DNA from: Paracoccaceae bacterium
GTDB taxonomy: Bacteria > Pseudomonadota > Alphaproteobacteria > Rhodobacterales > Rhodobacteraceae
NCBI GenBank assembly: GCA_018607905.1
Contig: JABBAP010000053.1
Location: 1 to 64,000 of the forward strand
Length of the DNA: 64,000 nt
Direction: 5' to 3'
Part shown: piece after piece, positions 54,442 to 62,680 of the stretch
Layout: each line of letters begins with the position of its first letter
How positions within the stretch are numbered: position 1 is the stretch's first letter
Program-made: the position numbers and the translations under genes
The notes under the pieces: model-generated
What the model was told of the DNA's origin: nothing
The model's input: the letters and a program-made list of their open reading frames with translations, nothing else
Databases searched by the model: none

Positions 54442-56309
54442 AGCGGGTCGCCTGAATTGCCGAACCCAACGAACCGTCCGACCATTTCTAACAACCCGCG
54501 CCGCCTGCCCGGGCCCGCAAATGAACGCGGCCGATTGCGCGACCCATTCTCTGATTTCATATCGAACTGCAGGTTATACAGCTCCGAATAGATACCACCA
54601 CGTTCCAGAAGTTCTGCGTGAGTTCCTTGATCAACAACACGGCCTTTATCCATCACCACAATCTGATCCGCATCCATGATCGTCGCCAAACGGTGCGCAA
54701 TCACCAGCGTTGTGCGATCTTTGGACAGCACTTCCAATGCTTTGCGGATCGCCGATTCTGATTGGGCATCAAGCGCCGAGGTTGGCTCATCCAACATCAA
54801 GATCGGCGCATTGCGCAAAATCGCCCGTGCGATCGACAATCGCTGACGTTCCCCGCCAGAAAAGCTCGCCTTTGAAGGGTCGATCTTGGTTTCATATCCC
54901 ATTGGCAAAGCCGAAATAAAATCATCCGCCGCCGCCGCCTTTGCAGCAGCCACGCAGGCTTCTTTGTCCGAACCCTCGCGGCCAAAACCGATGTTTTCCG
55001 ACACCGTGCCAGACAACAAAACACTGTCCTGCGAAACCACCGAAATTTGATTGCGCAGCGCGGTTAGTTTGTGATCCGTAATGTCACGCCCATCAATTGT
55101 GATCTTGCCTTTTGTGGCGTCAAATAATCGGGGTAACAGGTTGAAGATAGTCGATTTACCTGCACCGGAACGCCCTACAAACGCATAAGTTTTACCCGCT
55201 TCAATCGTGAGGTTAATATCGTGCAACGCCGCATATCCATCGGGGTACACAAAGCTGACATTTTCAAACCCGATGTCACCCTTTGGACGGGTGCCATCAG
55301 CGTAAGAAAAATCGCCGTCCTCAATTTCATTTTCAGCATCATACAACGCATAAACACGTTCCAACGCGGCCATGCCCTGCAATCCAACGGCATAGGCACC
55401 GCCCAATTTACGCGCGGGGTTTGTTGCAACGCCCAGCGCCGTGATTAATCCGATGAACCCTGACAATTCAATTGCGCCAGATTGCATGCGCCACGCAACC
55501 AAGAACAACAAAACCGCAATGGCAATACCACCCAAAACCTCGATCATCGGGGTCACCAACGCTTGCCATTTCACCAAGGAAACCCGCAATCCGTACAACT
55601 TCTCAAACACACCGTTTGATGTGCGCTTTAGCCATTCTTCCAACTGATACGTGCGCACCATCCGAATCCCAGACAGCCCCTCGTTGACGTTTTCGGTCAT
55701 GTAAGCGATCTCGCCTTGGGTTTCGGTCGCGATACGGCGAATGCGTGCGCCCGAAATGCCAATCGGCCCCAGTGCCAATGCAAAAACCAAAACCAGCCCA
55801 ATCGCCATCGCCCAATCAATCGACAACATCACGATGATCGCGGCGATAAGGGTTAAAACGTCTCTGACGGATCCAAACACCAGAATCGATGCTTGGCGCA
55901 CCAATTCAATATCCGCTGAAAACCGCGTGGCCAGCGCCGCAGGAGATTCCGCCAACAGATGCGCCAAATCCATATACACAAGACGATCGAACATGTGCTT
56001 TTGCATGTTCGCCTGCACACGGCTCAATACTTTGTTTTGCACGACTTGTTGCATGTAATGCCCAAGACCCTTGATAAGGGTCAGGCAGACAACCCCGATT
56101 GGGCCCCACCAAATCACCGAAAAGCTTTTTGATTCTAACGCGCCGATGACCCATTCCATAAATTTCGCATAGCCAGCGGTCGATACGGCGACAATCACCA
56201 TGAAAAACAGGGCAACCAACATCATCGGCCAATGGGGGATCATCCAATCACGCCACAGTCGGCCATAGGCCTGACGGGCGTTCAAACGGGGTGTTTCTGT
56301 GGTGCTCAT
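54438..56309 (-). CDS. ABC exporter, fused membrane and ATPase domains (MsbA-like)
   Basis: 623 residues from the ATG at 56309. Six membrane helices (residues 25-320), then the ATPase: Walker A GRSGAGKST (about 382-390), signature FSGGERQRLSIA, Walker B ILMLDEPTSALD, and the switch IAHRLAT. A 45-residue basic tail (RPRSFAGPGRRRGLLEM) follows. It works as a homodimer for lipid, drug or peptide export. Convergent with the glycosyltransferase. Its substrate is unknown; MsbA itself is not certain. Confidence 0.92.
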   Translation of the reverse strand: MSTTETPRLNARQAYGRLWRDWMIPHWPMMLVALFFMVIVAVSTAGYAKFMEWVIGALESKSFSVIWWGPIGVVCLTLIKGLGHYMQQVVQNKVLSRVQANMQKHMFDRLVYMDLAHLLAESPAALATRFSADIELVRQASILVFGSVRDVLTLIAAIIVMLSIDWAMAIGLVLVFALALGPIGISGARIRRIATETQGEIAYMTENVNEGLSGIRMVRTYQLEEWLKRTSNGVFEKLYGLRVSLVKWQALVTPMIEVLGGIAIAVLLFLVAWRMQSGAIELSGFIGLITALGVATNPARKLGGAYAVGLQGMAALERVYALYDAENEIEDGDFSYADGTRPKGDIGFENVSFVYPDGYAALHDINLTIEAGKTYAFVGRSGAGKSTIFNLLPRLFDATKGKITIDGRDITDHKLTALRNQISVVSQDSVLLSGTVSENIGFGREGSDKEACVAAAKAAAADDFISALPMGYETKIDPSKASFSGGERQRLSIARAILRNAPILMLDEPTSALDAQSESAIRKALEVLSKDRTTLVIAHRLATIMDADQIVVMDKGRVVDQGTHAELLERGGIYSELYNLQFDMKSENGSRNRPRSFAGPGRRRGLLEMVGRFVGFGNSGDPL

Positions 56310-56461
56310 GAAAGCCTTTACGAACAACAGCCGCTAGGCCAATCGGGCCGACCTTGTACCATCTTACCCCGTGCTGTCCATGATAAGATGAAATTCGTTT
56401 TGACCTTCTGTGTTTCCCCGCATAGGTCTTAGGCAAACAAGCCCCACAGAAAGCCTGCCCC

Positions 56462-57664
56462 ATGTCGCTCAATTTTGGCCGTGAACAACTCTCCATCCCT
56501 GGTCCATCCGTTATGCCAGACCGCGTTTTGGCAGCCATGCACCGCCCCTCGCCCAATATTTACGAAGGCGAATTGATTGATCTCACCGCCAGTCTGTTTC
56601 CTGATTTAAAAACCGTGGCGCAAACAAAACACTTTGCGACGATTTACATTTCCAACGGTCACGGTGCTTGGGAAGCGGCGATTTCCAACACCTGTTCCAA
56701 AGGCGATACGATTCTTGTGCTGGTCACGGGGCGCTTTGGCCAAGGCTGGGCGGACATGGCGACGCAACTGGGCGTGAAAACGAAAATCCTCGATTTTGGC
56801 GACAGCGCAGATGCCGATCCCGCCGCCGTAACAAAGGCCCTAGAAGACGACACGGATCACACCATTAAGGCCGTTTTCACCGTTCAAACAGACACGGCCA
56901 GTTCCGTGCAAAACGATATTCCTGCCCTGCGCGGCGCAATTGACGCGGCCAACCACCCTGCCTTGTTCTTTGTCGATTGCATCGCGTCTTTGGGCTGTGA
57001 TCGCTTTGAAATGGATGCTTGGGGCGTCGATGTTATGGTCACGGGTTGCCAAAAGGGGTTGATGACCCCCGCTGGCATGTCCTTCGTATTCTTCAACGAC
57101 AAAGCAGATGTCGCCTACCAAAACGCTGACCTTAAAACGCCTTATTGGGATTGGCACCCCCGCGCCAACCCAGAAGCCTACTACCAACATTTCTGCGGCA
57201 CCGCGCCAACGCATCATTTGTACGGTCTGCGCGAAGCGCTCAATATTCTTGTCCTTGAAGAAGGGATCGAAGCCGCATGGGCCCGCCACCAAACAATGTC
57301 GCGCGCCGTTTGGGCGGCGGTCGAAACATGGGGCTGTCTTGAATTAAACATCAAAGACCCTGCCAAACGCAGCCAAGCGGTGACAACTGTTTTGTCCAAA
57401 AATGATGAATGTGGAAAACTACGACACTGGTGCGAACATCAAGCGGGCCTAACCCTCGGCATCGGCCTCGGGCTTGCGGTTCAGGGCGAAAAAAGCTGGA
57501 ACAACGTCATGCGCATTGGCCACATGGGGCATTTGAACCCTGTGATGTTGATGGGTGCGCTCGGCACCATTGATGCAGGGCTAAAGGCAATGAAAATCCC
57601 ACACGGATCAGGTGCGCTTGATGCGGCGAGCGCAGAGATCGCCAAACATTTTACCGAAAGCTAA
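56462..57664 (+). CDS. class V aminotransferase, probable serine-glyoxylate aminotransferase
   Basis: 400 residues. PLP-fold blocks LSIPGPSVMPDRVLAAM, YISNGHGAWEAAISNTCSKG, VDCIASLGCDRFEMDAWGVD and VTGCQKGLMTPAGM with the Schiff-base lysine. KGDTILVLVTGRFGQGW and LRIGHMGHLNPVM (read here as MRIGHMGHLN) are SGAT-like. The serine-cycle enzyme makes hydroxypyruvate and glycine. A phosphonate-type transaminase is a less likely reading, relevant because of the convergent HD protein. Confidence 0.87.
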   Translation: MSLNFGREQLSIPGPSVMPDRVLAAMHRPSPNIYEGELIDLTASLFPDLKTVAQTKHFATIYISNGHGAWEAAISNTCSKGDTILVLVTGRFGQGWADMATQLGVKTKILDFGDSADADPAAVTKALEDDTDHTIKAVFTVQTDTASSVQNDIPALRGAIDAANHPALFFVDCIASLGCDRFEMDAWGVDVMVTGCQKGLMTPAGMSFVFFNDKADVAYQNADLKTPYWDWHPRANPEAYYQHFCGTAPTHHLYGLREALNILVLEEGIEAAWARHQTMSRAVWAAVETWGCLELNIKDPAKRSQAVTTVLSKNDECGKLRHWCEHQAGLTLGIGLGLAVQGEKSWNNVMRIGHMGHLNPVMLMGALGTIDAGLKAMKIPHGSGALDAASAEIAKHFTES

Positions 57665-58281
57665 GCCCGTTCTGCCGCCTTATCCGCATTCATCAAAGGT
57701 TGATCCGCTGCACCCATAACGGCCTTGTCATAGGGATCACGCGCGAACACTTCTCGCACCATCTCGCGAAAGAAATCTAGCGGTAAGGTGTCGTACTCAG
57801 GGTCAAAACTCGATTGATCCCAGCGTTCGCAAAACTGTGCACAATCGGCAAAATAGCGGTGCCCTTTGTGGCGATCCCGTTTGTGCTGATCCCCGCCCTC
57901 CGTCAGGTGCCCGTAATACACCATCTGGAAATCCCCGTGGGTTTCCACCACCCAGCGGCACTGTTCGCGCACAAACGGTTTCAGGATCGTCGCGGCATAT
58001 TCATCGTGATTGTAGGGCGCAAAAATATCGCCAATATCGTGCAACAACGCTGACACAACCCAATCAATATCCGCCCCGTCCCGCCATGCCCGCGTAGCCG
58101 ATTGCACCGAATGTCCCAGTCGTGTGATTTTATACCCAGACAGCCCTTCGTCCAGATGCTCCAGCGCGTGCAACAGCCGATCCGCCGTGCCTTTGGTGTA
58201 TTCGACCTCGTGTTCCTCAAGAAACTCATAATCTTCCTTGGTGCCGTCCTTCATTGCGGTAAAACTGACCTGTTCCATCAT
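57661..58281 (-). CDS. HD-domain protein, possible mixed-valent diiron oxygenase (PhnZ/TmpB-like)
   Basis: 206 residues (or 205 from the second ATG). The histidines and acids follow H57 (GHSVQSA), H81-D82 (LLHDIGD), H92, H115 and D155 (RWDQ). The 24-residue H57-H81 spacing and the extra His pair are what is expected of diiron HD oxygenases rather than of a mononuclear phosphohydrolase. The position occupied by an acidic substrate residue in PhnZ, as I recall it, is Tyr50 here. Convergent with the SGAT-like gene (4-base overlap). Reaction unknown. Confidence 0.7.
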   Translation of the reverse strand: MMEQVSFTAMKDGTKEDYEFLEEHEVEYTKGTADRLLHALEHLDEGLSGYKITRLGHSVQSATRAWRDGADIDWVVSALLHDIGDIFAPYNHDEYAATILKPFVREQCRWVVETHGDFQMVYYGHLTEGGDQHKRDRHKGHRYFADCAQFCERWDQSSFDPEYDTLPLDFFREMVREVFARDPYDKAVMGAADQPLMNADKAAERA

Positions 58282-58477
58282 GTGTTCCTTTCGTAAGTTT
58301 CGCGTTCATTGCAACACCACCCAGCCCCCCTTTGGCAAGAGTTTAAATTTCGACCTGCGCAAACCACTACAAATCCGTTTATTTCAAATCAGACACATAA
58401 AATTGCGTAGCGTTTGAACTGGACCTGCGCCCATAATGCAATACCCTAGCGAAAACCAATTTAGCCAAGGCGCATCC

Positions 58478-60772
58478 ATGAATACCCCAATTGTAAAGTT
58501 CGGCATTTCCCAACCCGCAGCCCGCGTTGAAGACATTCGTTTGGTCACGGGCCAAGGCCGTTTCACCGATGATATCGCACCTGTGGGCGCGCTGTTCATG
58601 TACGTCGTTCGCTCGCAAATGGCCCATGCGAATATCACTGCGATTGAAACAGATGATGCAAAAGCCAGTGCAGGCGTGCACGCCGTTTACACCGCCGACG
58701 ATCTGGACGGCGTGATGGAAAACAAGATGGCGGGCATTCCTGTTCAAAACATCGACGGAACCACCGCACCCATTCCCTATCGCCCGATCCTCGCCAAAAA
58801 CCGCGTGCTTTTCGCAGGCGAAGCCGTCGCGATGGTGATCGCGCAAACCTTGCAACAGGCCCGCGATGCGGCCGAGCAGATCTTTATCGACTACGACGAT
58901 CTGCCCACCTCGATGGAACTGGATTTTGACGGCGAAGAACTGCACGCAGAGGCCCCTAAAAACCTCGCTTACGATTGGGGTTTTGGCGATTTAGACGCGA
59001 CAGATGCCGCCTTCAAATCCGCCGCGCACCACGTCAAACTCGATATCATCCACAACCGCGTCATCTGCAACTCAATGGAACCACGCGCCTGTTACGCCGA
59101 AGTTGACGGCGATAATTTGCACCTTTGTTTTTCGGGCCAAGGGGTTTGGGGCCTGAAACGCACCATCGCTGCGGCCTTTGGCACAGACGCAGAAAACGTG
59201 CGCGTCACCACCCCAGATGTGGGCGGCGGGTTTGGTATGAAAGTCCACGCCTACCCCGAATATCTGCTGGCTGTTTTTGCCGCCAAAATGCTGAATAAAC
59301 CCGTGCGTTGGAACCCTGATCGTTCCGAAGCCATGCTCTCTGACAACGCCTGCCGCGATCTAACGACCGTTGCCGAAGGCGCGTTCGACGAAAACCACAA
59401 ACTGATCGCCATTCGCATTAATTCCATCTCAAACCTCGGTGCATACTCATCAGGTTTCGGCCAAAACATCCAATCCACACTGGCGCAAAAGGTATTCCCG
59501 GGCGTTTACGACGTGCAAATCGGCTATTTCGGGGTGAAAGGCGTTTACACCAACACCACCCCCGTTGATGCCTACCGTGGCGCAGGCCGCCCCGAAGCAA
59601 TTTACGTGATGGAACGCCTGATCGATCACGCAGCACGCCAATTTGGCATGGATCAATCGCAACTACGGCGCAAAAACTTTATCACTGCCGCGCAAATGCC
59701 CTACACCTCCCTTGCGGGTGAACTTTACGACACGGGCGATTTTGACAAAGTCCTGTCCCGCGCCGAAGCCGAAGCAGACATCACTGGATTTTCAGTGCGC
59801 AAAGCCGACAGCGCCAAGGCGGGAAAAATTCGCGGCCTAGGCCTATGTTTTTACATCGAAAGCATCTTGGGCGCGCCTCAAGAAACCACGCGCATCGAAT
59901 TTGGCGATAACGGCATCCTAAACCTGTATGTTGGCACGCAATCCAACGGCCAAGGCCACGAAACCGCCTACACGCAACTGGTCTGCGAAAAAACAGGCTG
60001 GGATCCCGCTAACGTCAACATCATCCAAGGCGACAGCGATGCCATTCCCAACGGCGGCGGCACGGGCGGCTCACGATCGGTGACGATGCAAGGCAACTCC
60101 ATCTTCAAAACCTCTGATCTGGTGATCGACACCCTAAAACCGCTGGCCAGCGACGAGTTAGAAGTCAGCGCAGGCGACGTAGATTTCAGCGATGGCGCGT
60201 TCAACATCATCGGTACAGATCGCAAAATCACCCTGCCCCAAGTGGTTGAAAAGGCGCAGGAAAAGGGCCTCAACGATCTGCTCGATCAATCCGTTGAATA
60301 CGACCTACCGGGGCGCAGCTATCCCAACGGTGCGCATTACTGCGAGGTCGAGATCGATCCCCAAACAGGCCACACACAGGTCGTGAAATACACCATCGTC
60401 GATGATTTTGGCCTGCTGATAAACCCGATGCTCGCAGAGGGCCAAGTCCACGGCGGCGTGGTGCAAGGCATCGGCCAAGCCATCACCGAACACACGGTAT
60501 ACGATGAAACAGGCCAGCTGCTGACAGGCAGTTTCATGGACTACGGCATGCCACGCGCCACCGATGTGCCGCACATGGATTTCCACGTTGAACTGGTGCC
60601 GTCCACGGCCAATGAAATCGGCATGAAAGGCTGCGGCGAAGCAGGAACCGTTGGTGCATTGGCCGCCGTGATGAACGCGGTGCAAGACGCGGTTTGGGAC
60701 AAAAATATCCGCCACGTCGATATGCCCGTCACGCCACTGCGCATGTGGAACTGGCTGCAAGGGGCGCAATGA
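58478..60772 (+). CDS. xanthine dehydrogenase/CO dehydrogenase-type molybdenum hydroxylase large subunit
   Basis: 764 residues from the ATG at 58478. Large-subunit motifs: GGGFGMKVHAYPEYLLA, VDAYRGAGRPEAIYVMERL (form II AYRGAGR, not the CO-specific AYRCSFR), GTGGSRSVTMQGNS and a C-terminal GCGEAGTVGALAAVMNAV with the catalytic Glu. It would bind molybdopterin-cytosine dinucleotide. The FAD-binding medium and Fe-S small subunits are not next to it, so they must be elsewhere or it uses a different partner. Its stop overlaps the next ATG. Substrate unknown. Confidence 0.9.
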   Translation: MNTPIVKFGISQPAARVEDIRLVTGQGRFTDDIAPVGALFMYVVRSQMAHANITAIETDDAKASAGVHAVYTADDLDGVMENKMAGIPVQNIDGTTAPIPYRPILAKNRVLFAGEAVAMVIAQTLQQARDAAEQIFIDYDDLPTSMELDFDGEELHAEAPKNLAYDWGFGDLDATDAAFKSAAHHVKLDIIHNRVICNSMEPRACYAEVDGDNLHLCFSGQGVWGLKRTIAAAFGTDAENVRVTTPDVGGGFGMKVHAYPEYLLAVFAAKMLNKPVRWNPDRSEAMLSDNACRDLTTVAEGAFDENHKLIAIRINSISNLGAYSSGFGQNIQSTLAQKVFPGVYDVQIGYFGVKGVYTNTTPVDAYRGAGRPEAIYVMERLIDHAARQFGMDQSQLRRKNFITAAQMPYTSLAGELYDTGDFDKVLSRAEAEADITGFSVRKADSAKAGKIRGLGLCFYIESILGAPQETTRIEFGDNGILNLYVGTQSNGQGHETAYTQLVCEKTGWDPANVNIIQGDSDAIPNGGGTGGSRSVTMQGNSIFKTSDLVIDTLKPLASDELEVSAGDVDFSDGAFNIIGTDRKITLPQVVEKAQEKGLNDLLDQSVEYDLPGRSYPNGAHYCEVEIDPQTGHTQVVKYTIVDDFGLLINPMLAEGQVHGGVVQGIGQAITEHTVYDETGQLLTGSFMDYGMPRATDVPHMDFHVELVPSTANEIGMKGCGEAGTVGALAAVMNAVQDAVWDKNIRHVDMPVTPLRMWNWLQGAQ

Positions 60773-61860
60773 CAGACGCCACGCAATCCGTTTGGCGACG
60801 CTTTACCGCGCGTCTGAAATCATCGCTTTTGCGATCTGACGGCGATGTCGTTCCAACGCCACCGTCGCGCAAACCCCGCACCCATGTTTTGATCATCGAT
60901 GGCACCCAAAGCCGCCTCGGCGAAGATGAGGAAACCAACGCGGGCCTGCTGTATAAACTGTTAAAAGAGGCCCATAACCCGGAGGATGGATCGCTTTGGT
61001 ATCACCCCGGCATCCAAGGGCACGGGTTTTGGAATTGGGTCACAATCGCCTCTGGTTGGGGCATAAATCAGGCAATCTTTGACGGCTACGCTCAGCTTGC
61101 CGAGAAATACAATGCTGGCGATAAAATCTACCTTTTTGGATTTTCGCGCGGTGCCTACGCCGTGCGTTCGATTTCAGGAATGATTGGCACCGTGGGGTTG
61201 TTGCGCTGCCACAATGCAACGAACGAAAAGCTGCGATTTGCCTTCCGTCTGTACGAATCTCAGTCCAACCCAGCGGCGCGAAGCACGTTCAAATCCATCC
61301 ACTGCCACGATAATCCCAGCATCGAAATGATCGGCGTTTGGGACACCGTCAAGGCGCTTGGCCTGCCCTATCCCATCCTGACCTACCTCGCGCCAATGGC
61401 CACCGAATTTCATTCCACCAACATTTCAGACCCCGTGCAATCAGGCTATCAGGCGCTGGCGCTCGACGAAGATCGCACCGCCTATCGCCCCGTGATCTGG
61501 GATGTGGAGCCCGGCTGGAAGGGGCATTTAGAACAGGTTTGGTTCAAGGGTGCGCATGCAGATATCGGCGGGCATGTCTGGAAAACCCCAAAATCACGCC
61601 CGCTTTCAAACATCCCGCTGATCTGGATGGGCGAAAACGCCGAAAAACATGGGCTAAAACTGCCCTTGGGTTGGCAATCACGATTCCCGACGGATGCAAA
61701 CGCCCCTGCGGTCGGATCCCGTTCTGGGATTGGTAAATTCTTTCTGCTGCGTACGCCGCGAGTTCAGGGCGAAAAGCCGTTTGAATACATGCACAGCTCC
61801 ACTGGCAGCGCCACACCCCTATCTGCCACCCACGCCGATGCACCCGCCACCAACACCTAA
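60769..61860 (+). CDS. DUF2235 alpha/beta-hydrolase family protein
   Basis: 363 residues from the ATG at 60769, overlapping the molybdenum-enzyme stop (ATGA). The DUF2235 core includes HVLIIDGTQSRLGEDEETN, KIYLFGFSRGAYAVRS with nucleophile Ser in GFSRGA, and VWDTVKALGLP. DUF2235 is the catalytic domain of some type VI secretion phospholipases, but many stand alone, and no T6SS genes are visible here. No signal peptide. Function unknown. Confidence 0.85.
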   Translation: MTDATQSVWRRFTARLKSSLLRSDGDVVPTPPSRKPRTHVLIIDGTQSRLGEDEETNAGLLYKLLKEAHNPEDGSLWYHPGIQGHGFWNWVTIASGWGINQAIFDGYAQLAEKYNAGDKIYLFGFSRGAYAVRSISGMIGTVGLLRCHNATNEKLRFAFRLYESQSNPAARSTFKSIHCHDNPSIEMIGVWDTVKALGLPYPILTYLAPMATEFHSTNISDPVQSGYQALALDEDRTAYRPVIWDVEPGWKGHLEQVWFKGAHADIGGHVWKTPKSRPLSNIPLIWMGENAEKHGLKLPLGWQSRFPTDANAPAVGSRSGIGKFFLLRTPRVQGEKPFEYMHSSTGSATPLSATHADAPATNT

Positions 61861-61964
61861 GCGACAATTCACCGCCCTTCAAAACGCCAAATCCGTTGCA
61901 GCCCGCGCCGCAGTATGGCACTACAAGTATCAACTGCTTACAAAATAGACTTAAAGGTTTCGCC

Positions 61965-62621
61965 ATGACGGATTTTACTGCGGCTCGTACAACAATGGTT
62001 GATTGTCAGGTTCGCCCTTCGGATGTGACCAAATACCCGATCATCGACGCGCTTTTGACAGTACCACGCGAAGAATTTGTTCCGTCGTCGAAACGCGCAG
62101 TGGCCTATATGGGCGAGCATATCGCGCTTGATACGGCGCGGGTCGTGCTGGATGCTCGCACTTTTGCCAAAATGCTGGATCTTGTTAACATCCAACCCAG
62201 CGAATTGGTTCTCGATCTAGGGTGTGGCTATGGCTATTCCTCTGCGGTGATGGCGAAAATGGCCGAGGCCGTTGTTGGCGTTGAGCCAAACGAATCCATG
62301 GCCAAAGAAGCCTCCGAACTGCTCGCGACCCATGGCGCAGACAATGTGATGGTTGTGCAGGGCGAACTTGCACAGGGGGCACCGAAGCACGGACCGTATT
62401 GCGTGATCGTGCTCGAAGGTGCGGCCGAAACCATTCCAGCGGAAATCATGGATCAGTTGAAAGTCGGCGGTCGCATTGTCGCCATTCGCCAGATGGGCGG
62501 CATGGGCAAATGCAAAATCGGCCTAAAACGCGACACCGGCGTCGATTGGCGCGGCGCCTTTGAGGCAGACGCGCCGATCCTACCAGGATTTGAAAAAGCG
62601 GCCGAATTTACCTTTGGCTAA
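61965..62621 (+). CDS. pcm: protein-L-isoaspartate O-methyltransferase family protein
   Basis: 218 residues from the ATG at 61965, with AAAGG upstream. Opening MTDFTAARTTMVDCQVRPSD and SAM motif LVLDLGCGYGYSSAVMAKM (about 87-105), then VVGVEPNESMAKEA. This is the Pcm-like branch seen before tolC in Rhodobacterales; activity on isoaspartyl residues is not assured because its C-terminal part differs from E. coli Pcm. It lies 59 bases upstream of tolC on the same strand. Confidence 0.9.
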   Translation: MTDFTAARTTMVDCQVRPSDVTKYPIIDALLTVPREEFVPSSKRAVAYMGEHIALDTARVVLDARTFAKMLDLVNIQPSELVLDLGCGYGYSSAVMAKMAEAVVGVEPNESMAKEASELLATHGADNVMVVQGELAQGAPKHGPYCVIVLEGAAETIPAEIMDQLKVGGRIVAIRQMGGMGKCKIGLKRDTGVDWRGAFEADAPILPGFEKAAEFTFG

Positions 62622-62680
62622 CCAAATTATCGCAAGTTGTGACAGTGCAGGATACTGTAAGAATTGATGGGAATACGCGG

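Noticed and set aside
60769-61860. Type VI secretion effector assignment for the DUF2235 protein
   Set aside because: No secretion, VgrG or immunity gene is adjacent, and many DUF2235 proteins are not effectors.
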